Shown here: piece by piece, positions 35,301 to 44,335 of the stretch
Position numbering within the stretch: the first letter of the stretch is position 1
Layout of the letters: each line of letters opens with the position of its first letter
Assembly: GCA_003116995.1 (NCBI GenBank)
Contig: BDSL01000006.1
Location: 372,001 to 436,000, forward strand
Length of the DNA: 64,000 bases
Direction of reading: 5' to 3'
Origin: Yamagishiella unicocca
Taxonomy: Eukaryota > Chlorophyta > Chlorophyceae > Chlamydomonadales > Volvocaceae
Program-made: the position numbers and the translations under genes
Notes under the pieces: generated by a model
Seen by the model: only the letters and a program-made list of their open reading frames with translations
Databases searched by the model: none
Told to the model about the DNA's origin: nothing

Positions 35301-37874
35301 GCTGCCCCTCCCTGTAGTACGGGTACACCACCACCCGCTCCAGCAGCACCCCCGGCTCCAGGGGGTGCGGCACGTTGCGTGTCTGAAACACACCCGCGCG
35401 GCGCAGCGTGGCGGCGCCGATGCCGCGAGCGGCGAAATACGACAGCGCATCTGCTCCAGGGGGGCAAGGGAGGATCAGGACGGCAGGCCAGATGCGCTTG
35501 CGTCCCCCGGCATGTGGGCCGGTGGGCGCCGCCTGGGGGGCTTTCAAGAGCCCCTGGTGCCTCCCATCCCTCCCAGCCACCCCTCCTTCCCTGACCAACA
35601 TAGCCCGCCTGTTTCAGCAGCCCGTTTCCTAATCTGGCTCTGTAGAAGGACGCGCAGTGCCCCAAGTCTCCAGCATCCATGTGCACACGCCACGGCAGGT
35701 CTGGCTTCTCTCCCCCCCCCGCCGATTTAGCTTGGCCGCCGAAGGTCGACATACGACCTTCGTCTTTCGTAACCTTACCCAAGTTCTCCAGCATGCACCT
35801 CGAAACGTCTGTCCTAAACGGTCTTTCTGGCATCCACGGGGCTTCCTCGATACCCCCCCACCCCCTCGGCCCCGACCAAACACCACACGCAGCAATCCAC
35901 CCCTCTCCTCCTGCCCGCCTTCTTTCACGAGTCGCAAGTGCCCCGACCCTTCCGCCCGCCCCTCCCCGCCCCCACCCACCCTCATCCAGATCCTCCTGCC
36001 CGTTTTCTTCCAGCTGCGGGCGGGGGAGGTCGGGGCTCCGGAACCGGATCGCCCGCTCCTCCGCCCACACGGTCTGTCGTACACCGCACTTGTTCGCCCG
36101 CCAGCACTGGTAGTACGCCCAGCTCACGTCTGTGAAGAGGGCCGTACGACGATGTCGGCACAGCGGCCGCCGGGTGCCAAGGGCAGGGTGCGGTTAGGGC
36201 TGCAGATGGCGGCTGACGTGGCGTGCGGGCACGAGGTCGGGCGGCAACGGGATGGGAACGAGGGCCGGCTGTCACCCTGCTCGGAGGTCGCTTCCTTACG
36301 TGGCTCAGCACGCGCTACTACGAAAACGAGGAGGACCCCTGCTCGCTGTCCCTCAACGATGGCACCACACAATGCCTCAGCCGCCTGTCCTGCCCTGCCC
36401 TGCCCTGCCCTGCCCTGCCCTGCCCTGCCCTGCCCTGCCCTGCCCTGCCCTGCCCTGCTGTGCTGCACTTCTTCCGCACCGACCGCCAGCCCTCCGAAAC
36501 CATCCTTTCCCTCCCTGCAGTCACCTCGTACCGGCCCCCCGCCCGCTCCTACGGGGCACCCGCACCTGCAGCCACGATGAGCGAAAAGGATCTCTGCTCG
36601 CGGCCGTGGTCGCCCCCACAGAAGGGGCACAGCCCGTTGTACCAGACCCCCGGCGTCACCCCCGCCGGCAGCTCCACGCCCTCCCGCCCCAGCTTCTCCG
36701 CCAGCAGCTCCAGTCGCCGCTGCTGCTCCGCTCCGCCCACCGTACCCGCGGGCTGGGACGGGGGCAGGCGCGACGCGGTGACGGCGGCCCGCCCGCCAGC
36801 GGAGAGGCCGGCGGCTGCAAGTACGGCGCTTCGCGGCCGGCGGCGGGGAGCGCCGAGGGGGCTGCGGAGGCCAACTGAAACAGCAGCGCCGGCTGCGGTC
36901 GCGGTGGTGGCGGTAGTGGTGGTGGTGGTGGTGGTGGCGCTGTTCGGCCAGCCGCGGATGGCAAGGCTGGCGAGCAGCGGGCTGTGCGGGTGCGCGTGCG
37001 AGTGGAGGTGATGGCGGCGCGGTGGCTGGAGCAGCGCTGCCGGCGCCGCGAGGCCGCAGAGCAGCATGGCAGCGCATCCGGACCCGCCGCCGCCGCCGCT
37101 GCCGCTGCCGCTGCCGCCGCTGCCGTCGCCGCCGCCTGCTGGACCCGCCGTCGCTGCAGGTCGCACTCCGGAAGGGGCCCGGGCCGTCATCCCGCCGACA
37201 CGCCGTGTGCCTGGGAGCCAGCTGAGCCCGTTGGTTGCGGTAACGGAGGGGCGGCAGGAGGAGGCGCGCCGGTGCGGGGAGGTGGGGGCGCAGGAGCAGG
37301 TTGCGGCGCCGAAGCCGTGCCGGCCGGCCGCGGATGCTGCCGCCGCTGAGACGGCGGCGGCAGCGGGTCCTGGGTGCCGGGCTGCCGGGGCTGGTGGGCG
37401 GGGCGGGGGAGTCAGCATGCGACGTGGCGCCAGAGGCTGCTGCTGCTGCTGCGCCAACCGCCACGCTGGGGCCACCGTTGGCGACAGCACAACCGCCAAC
37501 GGTAATGCAGTCCGGGCGGCGCTGTGGGTGGTGTGGGCGCTGCTCGTGCCGGGGCTCAGCGGGCCAGCGGCGGCAGCAGTGCAGTGCCGCCGGTGGTGGT
37601 GGTGATGGTGGTGGTGGAGGCGGTAAGGTTGTTGGGCGCTGGGCGCTGGGTGCTGGGCGAGCCGGTGGTGGTTGTGTTGGCGGGTGCGAGGCGGAGGGAG
37701 CGGATAGCTGCAGGAGGTGTGGGAGCAGGAGGCGTTGCAAGCGCACTGCGCGATGCTCGCCATGGCTGCTGGGCACTGTGGGCGCAGGGTGGCAGGCAGC
37801 AGAGCCGGAGGATGGGAGACGGACGGGTTGCGGCGGGAAGGATGGAGGTTTGAGGACAACGTGGATGCCAGCAT
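29329..37874 (-). CDS. TWINKLE: TWINKLE organellar DNA helicase with primase-like N-terminus
   Basis: T7 gp4-like hexameric replicative helicase of organelles. Fourteen exons (37874-36566, 36129-35980, 35450-35265, 34899-33842, 33590-33411, 33047-32958, 32725-32234, 31943-31832, 31580-31440, 31178-30866, 30520-30421, 30119-29965, 29845-29728, 29439-29329) close in phase to 1504 residues. The first about 380 residues are Ser/Ala/Pro-rich and start like a targeting peptide. The zinc finger is intact (CPFCGG, then YQCWRANKCG). TOPRIM motif I is VEDELERLSM (about 890-899), just after a roughly 250-residue Glu-rich insert; motif II reads LALREAPESR (978-987) where plant homologues have ATDGDGPGQ. 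The helicase has GVSTGWPGLDELY, Walker A GVPNSGKS (about 1193), RGLVIDPFNELEQRR (Walker B), HVWLVAHPKS, YDISGSAHWYNKADMGVVVHR and ARNKTSGTQGDYTLEY. It is about twice the plant length. An in-frame ATG at 37763 is an alternative start. Confidence 0.93.
33850..34600 (-). repeat. Coding low-complexity tract: acidic insert in TWINKLE exon 4
   Basis: Glu/Ala/Gly-rich sequence with many GAG/GAA codons, including AEEAEGAEEAEG-type units near 34500 and a Glu/Tyr/Asp block near 33960-34020. It sits between the conserved LLWGLDMV segment and TOPRIM motif I. The frame stays open and in phase, so it is kept as coding. Confidence 0.8.
36391..36455. repeat. (TGCCC)13 microsatellite in TWINKLE intron 1
   Basis: Thirteen perfect pentamers. 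The TWINKLE transcript reads GGGCA repeats, giving many three-G runs with 2-nt spacers. Confidence 0.97.
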
Positions 37875-38742
37875 CAGTACAAGGACCTGCGCGGTGACAA
37901 CTAGAGGTTGTGTTGCTCAGGAGATGCAAGGTAGGAAAGTATATGCTAGCAATTGCACGCGCGACGTTCCGTAGCCTTGGCGGCTAGGCATGTCCCTTTC
38001 CGAGGTGTTACGACGCTATCACCTTCAGTCACTGAAACTGTTAATTTATGTAGGGCTCCATCACGGCTTCCTGTATCGCCAAGATTGTCGCGACGACTGT
38101 GTCGCTTACTTATGCGCAAGTTATAAAGCCATAATATTATTCAATTTTCAGCATATATTTGCTGCGTCAAATCGGAGAAGCTGCTAGTGACTTGCGAAGG
38201 GAAGAAGCACTACCGGTAATGGTGCACACGAACCGTGGGTTGGCATGTATGTACTTCCCCTAGGTAGACTATCAGCAATGATAACAATCATGGGGGCAAA
38301 ACGGTTGTGGACCGCGATGCGGCTGCTCGACTCCATCTGGCGATGCCGGCGAGCATTGAATTCGTTTTGAACCCTAGCCCGCAATAGTTGCTGTAACAGA
38401 TATATACACAGATATATACTCGTCCCCAAATGAACCGGCCAATGGGCTTGAGGTGCATCCTTGGTCGACCCACGATACACGGGGGCGATACACTAGCCCG
38501 CACACACGCATGGATGGCTGGAGTCTCCGTGTCGCCTCGCTTGCGTGCACGCTTTAGGGCCAACGTATCGCTGCCGGTAAACCCGTGTTCCTGTCGTAAT
38601 CCGTCGGTGCGCCCATAGCTGGCAGTCGCATGGCTGCACTATCAGCCAGGTGGAGGCCGAGGCTCCGGCTCTTGGCATCAGGCGCAGTCATACCAAGTTT
38701 GACAGGGTGTTAGGGTGCTAAGCATAGAAAATGAGATCAAAA
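37875..38742. other. TWINKLE promoter side / tRNA 3' flank
   Basis: No gene recognised. It should contain the TWINKLE 5' region. Immediately below the tRNA (minus sense) an ATTTTG stretch supplies a Pol III T-run terminator. Confidence 0.5.
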
Positions 38743-38838
38743 TGGAGTCGGAGGGCATCGATCCCCCTACCTCCCGCATATTACGCGGCGCTATGCATGT
38801 GTGCTAAGCGGGCGCTCTACCATTTGAGCTACGACCCC
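38743..38838 (-). tRNA. tRNA-Ala (anticodon AGC) with 23-nt intron
   Basis: The minus strand folds as a complete cloverleaf: acceptor GGGGTCG/CGACTCC (one G-T pair) with discriminator A, D-arm GCTC/GAGC, anticodon stem CCCGC/GCGGG, loop TTAGCA..., variable loop AGGTA, and T-arm GGGGG-ATCGATG-CCCTC. A 23-nt insertion at plus coordinates 38779-38801 lies directly after position 37, the standard site of eukaryotic nuclear tRNA introns. Removing it leaves 73 nt. The A-box-like TAGCTCAAATGG and B-box-like GGATCGATGCC are present. No CCA is encoded, as usual for nuclear genes. Confidence 0.95.
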
Positions 38839-39860
38839 TGATGCACAATCTTAACATTTCTACATTTATGTAATGATCTAAAGGGGCTGATCTTTGTCGC
38901 GCGTTGCTGTGTCGGGGTCCTGTAACGCAAGGAATTTTTTTGTTGCTGCTTGTGCGTCGCTTCCTGAGGCTTGGGCGTGTGACGTTGGGCGCTGTGCCTC
39001 CAGTTGTGCTTTGAGCGCCTCCCTCGTGTTCCGTTCAGGGGCCCCGGCGACTGCTTGGGGTCGGTTCGCCTGCCTCGATCTGCAGTTTGCTGTCGAGGTA
39101 CTTCGGCCCCGCAACGTGAGTCACTTGGCGGGGCAAAAACTGACAGCTGAGGGCCCTCTAAGCCCGGTGAACGCAGAACGCACAGGCGCTGGTTAGCAGC
39201 GTTTGCCCTGTCCTGCCCGGCTTGGGCCAGTGCAAGGCCCATTCGTGTTAAAACGCGAGGCACGCTAGCAGCAGCAGCCTCCGCCTTTACACGACCCAGT
39301 ATTCCCAAACGCCAGTGTTCCGTCGTTCAACACCACCACTACCACCGTCACCACCTCTACAAGTACTACCGGAAATGATGAAGATCGCGGTCCTCAGCCC
39401 GATCCGCTGCCACACCGGCGCTGACGTCAGCCGGCCCACTCGGGCCGCCGTACCAAGCGCCCCCAGCCATGTGCCCACCAGTCAAGCCCCAATCGCCGGC
39501 TATGTCATCCTGCACCCCGCTCGCAGCCGTCAGCACCAGCATTGGCCCCCCCCGGCATTACACAAGAAAATAGGCACCTGAAGCTGCTCGGGCAACGGCC
39601 CTCATATGTACGAACAGCGGACCCCCTCCTGACCCTTTGAAGTCAGAACCTGTCAAACCCTCCTAAATCCCGTCCGAACCTAAAACTAACCTAAACCTAA
39701 ACCTAAACTTAACCCCCGGTCCTCGCTGCGTGCTCTCCCCAACCGTGAAGAGCTGCCGCCCACGTGGCTAGCTCCTGCCCGTACAACCATCCGCGACTGC
39801 GCAGGCGTGGGACGAGCAAATCAACCCAACAGCTCGAGTACGACTGCCCGAGCACGCTAG
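38839..39860. other. Region between tRNA and secreted-protein gene
   Basis: A minus-strand open stretch at about 38878-39114 ends in a protein-like tail (REALKAQLEAQRPTSH), and another at about 39370-39478 is hydrophobic, but neither begins with ATG and no phase-consistent exon chain was found. They are left unassigned. A minus-strand TGTAA at 39562-39558 fits the secreted-protein gene. Confidence 0.4.
39677..39711. repeat. Short telomere-like interstitial repeat
   Basis: Degenerate CCTAAA units (ACCTAAACCTAAACC), i.e. TTTAGG on the other strand, close to but not identical with plant-type TTTAGGG and the algal TTTTAGGG. Too short to suggest a chromosome end. Confidence 0.6.
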
Positions 39861-42453
39861 CTAGTACCCGTACCCATACCCGTCATCGTACCCCGCACCT
39901 CCCTCCCCGTCGTCGTACTCGGGCGCATACTCGCCGTACGGGTACTTCATCTCGTAGTACTCCTCCTCGTGCTGCTGCCAGTACTCCCGCAGCTCCCGCA
40001 CCTCCCGCTCCACCTCGCGCCGGCCGAGGTACACCGGGCGCCGCCGCCGCCCCCCGCCGCCGCCGCCGCCTCCTGCCCTCCCCAACCACCCCCCTTCCTT
40101 GCCCTCTCTCCCCTCCTCCTCCTCCTCCTCCCAACGCACCACCAACTTTCCATCCTCGGCACCTTTATGCCGCGCACCACTCACCCTCTCGCCCCCCTCA
40201 GCCGCCCTCCCCCGCTGCGGCGGCGCCCTCTCCCCACCCCCCCTGCTGCCACTTCTCCCCTGCTCCCCCCGCCCCTTGCCTCCCCCTGCCGCCCCCGCTC
40301 CCTTCCCCCTACCCCCCTTCCCTCCCGCCGCCGCCGCCTGACCCTCCTCCCCCCCCTCCTCCTCCGCGGCTGCTGGCGGCGGCGCCAGCAGACTGTCGTC
40401 CCCCTCGTCCGCGCACGTGACCGACACGCCGGTCGCCACGTAGTACAACTCCTCGTCATCGGCGGGCAGCAGCTGCGCCTGCTGCGAGTTGAACACGGCG
40501 GCCAGGTGCCAGCGCGGCACGTCGAATGGCGACACGAGGCCCTCGTCGCCCGCCATGACCAGGTGGTCGGCAATGGGCTCCTTGCCGACAGCCAGCTCCC
40601 AGGCCTGCGAGCGGGGCAGGAGCAAGGGAGGGGGAGGAGGGGTGTATAAAAACCGTTTTGGGAGGAGAGTGAGGGGAGGGGAGCAGGGGAGGAGGGGAGG
40701 GAGGGGAGGGGAGGAGAGCAGGGGAGGGAAGGGGAAGGAGGGGAGGGAGGGCGGGAAATGTTTGGCGGTTGCAGGAGGGAGGGGGAAGCGGATTGGGTGA
40801 CGGGATGGGGCAGCAGACGCTGGCCCTGGATGGCGCCAGCGGGGTGCTGGGGTTGGGGGGGAGAGGCGGAGGTTCTCTGTCGGGGCGGGGCGGATGGATG
40901 GCTTATGGCATACCCCTGGGAGCAACTCCTCCCTCCTGACGCGGCACCGTCCCGGAACAACCCCACCTACCCAAGGCCCCAATCCCACCTCACGCTTTCT
41001 CCACCCCAGCTCATCCCCACCTCACACCACCCCTCTACCGACCCACCCGCCTGCAGCCCCTTACCTTTTACCCCTAAAACCCCAACCCCTTCCAACCCAT
41101 CCCTCTCCCGCCCACCTCCCCCGCCCATCTCCTCAACCCCAGCCGCCATAAAACCCTAACCCCCACCCACCCCGAATTGTGCGTTGAAGTACAGCACCCG
41201 GTCCTCCCCCAGCGGCCCGCTGAACCGCGAGCGGATGTAGAGCGGCTTCCCCTCGAAGCAGCCCGCCAGCAGGAACAGCCCGTCCAGCCCGCCAGCCAGC
41301 ATGTCCGCGTGGCCGTCAGCGCCCTGCAGCAGCAGGTGGCAGCTCTCCGTGCCGTTGAGCTGGAAGTGGGTGAAGCCGCCCAGGTACTGGCAGTTGTCGT
41401 ACGGGACTGCGGGGCGGGCGGGCGGGCGGGCGGGTGCGGAGGAGTGAGGTTCCAAACAAAACACCTGGGCAAGCCCATGGTCCAGCCCATTACTTCATGG
41501 AAGTAATGGGCTTGCGGAGGTTTCGGAGCGGCGGGAGGGGCACGCGCTGCGAGCCCAGAGAGCCCCAGGCCACTCAGCGCCCTCCCAACGCCCGCACAGG
41601 CCCCACCCCGCCCTCAAGCCCTGCAGAGCAACACCGCAGCGCACGGCTCGACCCAACCATTCTCCTCCTTACCACCTGCGCCCCTCCCTCCGCCCCCCCT
41701 CCGCCCCTACATTTCCCCAGTCGCGCTACCGGTCCTTTTATTGTAACTCCTCCGCCCCTCCCTTCCCAGACACGCAAGCCGTCCCTCCAGTCCGCACTGG
41801 CTGAAACACCACAATGCTGACACTCCAACCGCCAGCTCCAGCCCAGCCTCAACACTTCAACCGCCAGCTCCAGCCCAGCCTCACCAGCACCGCACCACCT
41901 GCTACCCCCCAGTACCAAGCACCCCATGTGGGTCGCGTGTACGCCTCATGTTCGCGCCCAAACGCAACTCACAGCGGGGGTCGTAGTGCAGGTCGTAGCC
42001 CCCCGCTCCCGGGCCGCCGCCGTGGAAATCGGTGTTGGGGCAGACGCCGCCTGGGCACGACTTGCCGCCCTCCCCGCGCATACCCCGGCTACTATGTCCG
42101 GCAATGGTCGGGCGCAGGTTCATACCGCCGGGCCCCAACGGGGTCTGGCTGGGCGGCATCTGGTACGGGCCACCCTCGCCACCAGCGGCGTCGTCGTTCC
42201 CCATCTTGACGGTCCACACTCTCGCTCCCTGATCATCTGTATAGCCGTAGCCGTGCTGGGCGTTGCTGCGAGCCGCTGCACTAGCTGGAATGTAGACGGC
42301 GCCCGCGTAATCTACACCGTCAGTTCCGTTCCATGGGGCTGGATAATCATCGTAGTAGGGATCACCGTGGTTTGCCTCGCTATGCGGACTGCAGAGTAGC
42401 AAAAGCAAGGCCAGCCCGGCGATAGGATTCAGCCCAGCACGGCCACCAGACAT
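39861..42453 (-). CDS. Secreted Tyr-rich protein of unknown function
   Basis: Three exons (42453-41973, 41406-41171, 40604-39861) close in phase to 486 residues. The first 27 residues form a classical signal peptide (MSGGRAGLN, then GLALLLLLCS, cleavage probably after SEA). No other membrane segment is seen. The mature N-terminus is Gly/Pro/Tyr-rich (DPYYDDYPAPWNG). Residues about 160-240 look globular (PYDNCQYLGGF, SCHLLLQGADG, FLLAGCFEGKPLYIRSRFSG), and residues 240-320 include WHLAAVF and YYVATGVSVTCAD. Then comes a long Glu/Gly/Arg low-complexity stretch. The C-terminus is strikingly Tyr-rich (EEYYEMKYPYGEY...YDDGYGYGY). I do not recognise the family. Secretion plus Tyr/Gly repeats suggests an extracellular-matrix or wall component that could be Tyr-crosslinked, which is inference only. 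A TGTAA lies about 300 nt after the stop. Confidence 0.75.
41707..41747 (+). repeat. Short dispersed repeat B, copy 1
   Basis: Contains CATTTCCCCAGTCGCG followed by a diverged form of the core TACCGGTTCTTTTATTGTAAC. It lies in intron 1 of the secreted-protein gene. Copies 2 and 3 are at 43125-43152 and 45228-45268. Confidence 0.8.
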
Positions 42454-43124
42454 GTCCACAGTCGCCAAGGGCAAAGCTAGCTCCAAACACTCAAACGCAT
42501 TGCCAACGCGTTGAAATTATCAGGGCGGACTGGAAATGCGCGAAGGTGTCTTTCCTAACTGAATGCTTCGCGAAGGATGGAAGGCGCAGGCGTCAGGGTG
42601 AATGCTAACTGAGTGCCGGTATAGGATCTGCTTCGCAAATTTAGAGTAGTACCTATTACAGAGTCGCCTGGATGTTGGAGTGCATCATTATTTGGTTGAC
42701 TGAGGCCAGATACTAAAACGTACTTGCACGGGCCCTTCACGATTTAGACGTGCATGCCTATGTACAATATCCAGCAGCAAAACTTGTTGAACTGCATTTG
42801 CTATGCACAAGCTAAGGAGGGTCAGACAGAAAGGGTTGGGCAAAACACGGCATAACCGAGAAACCGACCCACAGCCTGTAGTCCCCGCTTGGTTCCGGGC
42901 CCCTGGCTGTTTCGAGGGCTTCATAACTTAAGACATAGACATATCCTGTACTGATGAGTCTTTCGAGGTGGCAAGACAGGCACGGAGGCAATGGAGGAAA
43001 CGCACGCCTTAAACGCAAGGTGTTAATCCCCTCTCGAAACCATGCGCTGTCATCGCACACGGCCTAGCAAAACCGTCCCAGCACACTGGTAGCCCTCCCC
43101 TCTCCACACACACCCCCCGTCTCC

Positions 43125-43152
43125 GTCGCGTTACCGGTTCTTTTATTGTAAC
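43125..43152 (+). repeat. Short dispersed repeat B, copy 2
   Basis: Core GTCGCGTTACCGGTTCTTTT then ATTGTAAC, identical to copy 3 over 28 bp. It is intergenic and directly abuts the tandem array that follows. Confidence 0.8.
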
Positions 43153-43228
43153 CCCCCCCCTCCATCAAGGACTTGTAACCCCCCCCTCCATCAAGGACTT
43201 GTACCCCCCCCCCGTCTCCATCAAGGCC
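43146..43228. repeat. About-26-bp tandem repeat, three copies
   Basis: Three units built from TTGTAACC, a poly-C run and CTCCATCAAGGA. The first unit grows out of the end of repeat B copy 2. Confidence 0.85.
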
Positions 43229-44335
43229 CCCAACAAGGCCTCCCTGCCCAAGGACAGGCCACAACCAGCCGTCGCCAGCTGCCTCCCCTCCTGCTATCGT
43301 CACGCATCCCCGCGACCAGCCGTACTATTCTGTCGTACACCGCCTGAGGGTCTGACCCCGAACTTGAGGACTTCTGATGCAGCAGCAGGGCCCCTCGCGT
43401 TACAGCTGCACGGCTGTCCCTGTCTGCCCCGGTCGCTGCCCTCGGCTGCCCCAGCCCTTGATGGGGCCGTTCCGAGGTCAAGGGCTGAACATCAACCCTC
43501 ACGAACGAGCCCCCCTTGCAATCTGACAGAAGAAGCAGCGTTGCATTACATAATTGTATGCATGCTACGCAGTACCGATACTGAATAAGGCGCGGGAGGG
43601 AGGCGCGACGCGCAGCGCCCCGCAGGCCTCACCCGGACTCCCGCCACTTCCGCCTCCCCCCAGCGCACACACACATCTCGAGCGCTTACTAATGACGCGC
43701 GCTAACAATGTCATCGCCGTACTCTATAGCCTGTGGTACGACACGTACCGCCGTGCGAACCGCGTCTCGTTGTGGGTTGTCGGGGAGGGCCTTCCGGTCC
43801 TCCGTCTGTCCGCCCAGCCCGTGATGCCACGGACATGGACTATGATGCCGACATTTCAGTTGTGGATCACCAACCACCACACAGGAACCAACTCATTCAC
43901 CGCCCTCCGCGGGCTACTGCTACTGCTAGCTACTGCTCCCACTCGGACCGCCCAGCCACAGTGCCCTCGGCCCCCCATCCGGGTTTCCTCTCATACTCCC
44001 CATCCGGCAGTGCTTCCTCTGACTAGAGCTGAGTATCGCCACGAACCACACCCCTACCCGCTCCTTCACCCCCCAGCACGGTAGCAGCTCCCTCTCCCCA
44101 TTACCATCAACACCTACGGCCTAACCTTAGCTCCATAATCGCGCTTCCTGCCCCTAAACCCATACTCCCCACGCACGCGCTGCTGAAGCCCCCTGCCGCC
44201 ACCACCACCACCACCACCACCACCCGCCATCTTCGTGCCCATGCCCCACCACCTCATCCGCACATCCTTCCAAAACACCCTCTGCTACTACCCACGCCCG
44301 CCCCCCAAACATCCTCCTCCTCCTCGCCCTCGCGC

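Larger units (their letters stand above)
42454..44335. other. Intergenic region between secreted-protein gene and PurK-PurE
   Basis: No gene assigned. It contains repeat B copy 2 and a 26-bp tandem array. A minus-strand open stretch at 43221-43502 carries a protein-like segment (DPQAVYDRIVRLVAGM) but lacks a consistent start and splice partners. A minus-strand TGTAA near 43550 is a candidate polyadenylation signal for PurK-PurE. Confidence 0.45.

Noticed and set aside
36124..37929. Long minus-strand frames overlapping TWINKLE exon 1 and intron 1
   Set aside because: Arg/Pro/His-rich shadow of the GC-rich true frame; no motif, and it conflicts with the phase-closed TWINKLE model.
38878..39478. 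Possible small minus-strand gene with a mitochondrial-looking N-terminus
   Set aside because: The hydrophobic segment has an in-frame stop just upstream and no ATG, and no splice chain links it to the downstream protein-like tail.
39677..39711. Telomere or chromosome end
   Set aside because: Only a few degenerate CCTAAA units flanked by ordinary genes on both sides.
43221..43502. Minus-strand open frame with DPQAVYDRIVRLVAGM
   Set aside because: No ATG in a suitable context, no splice partners, and no recognisable family.
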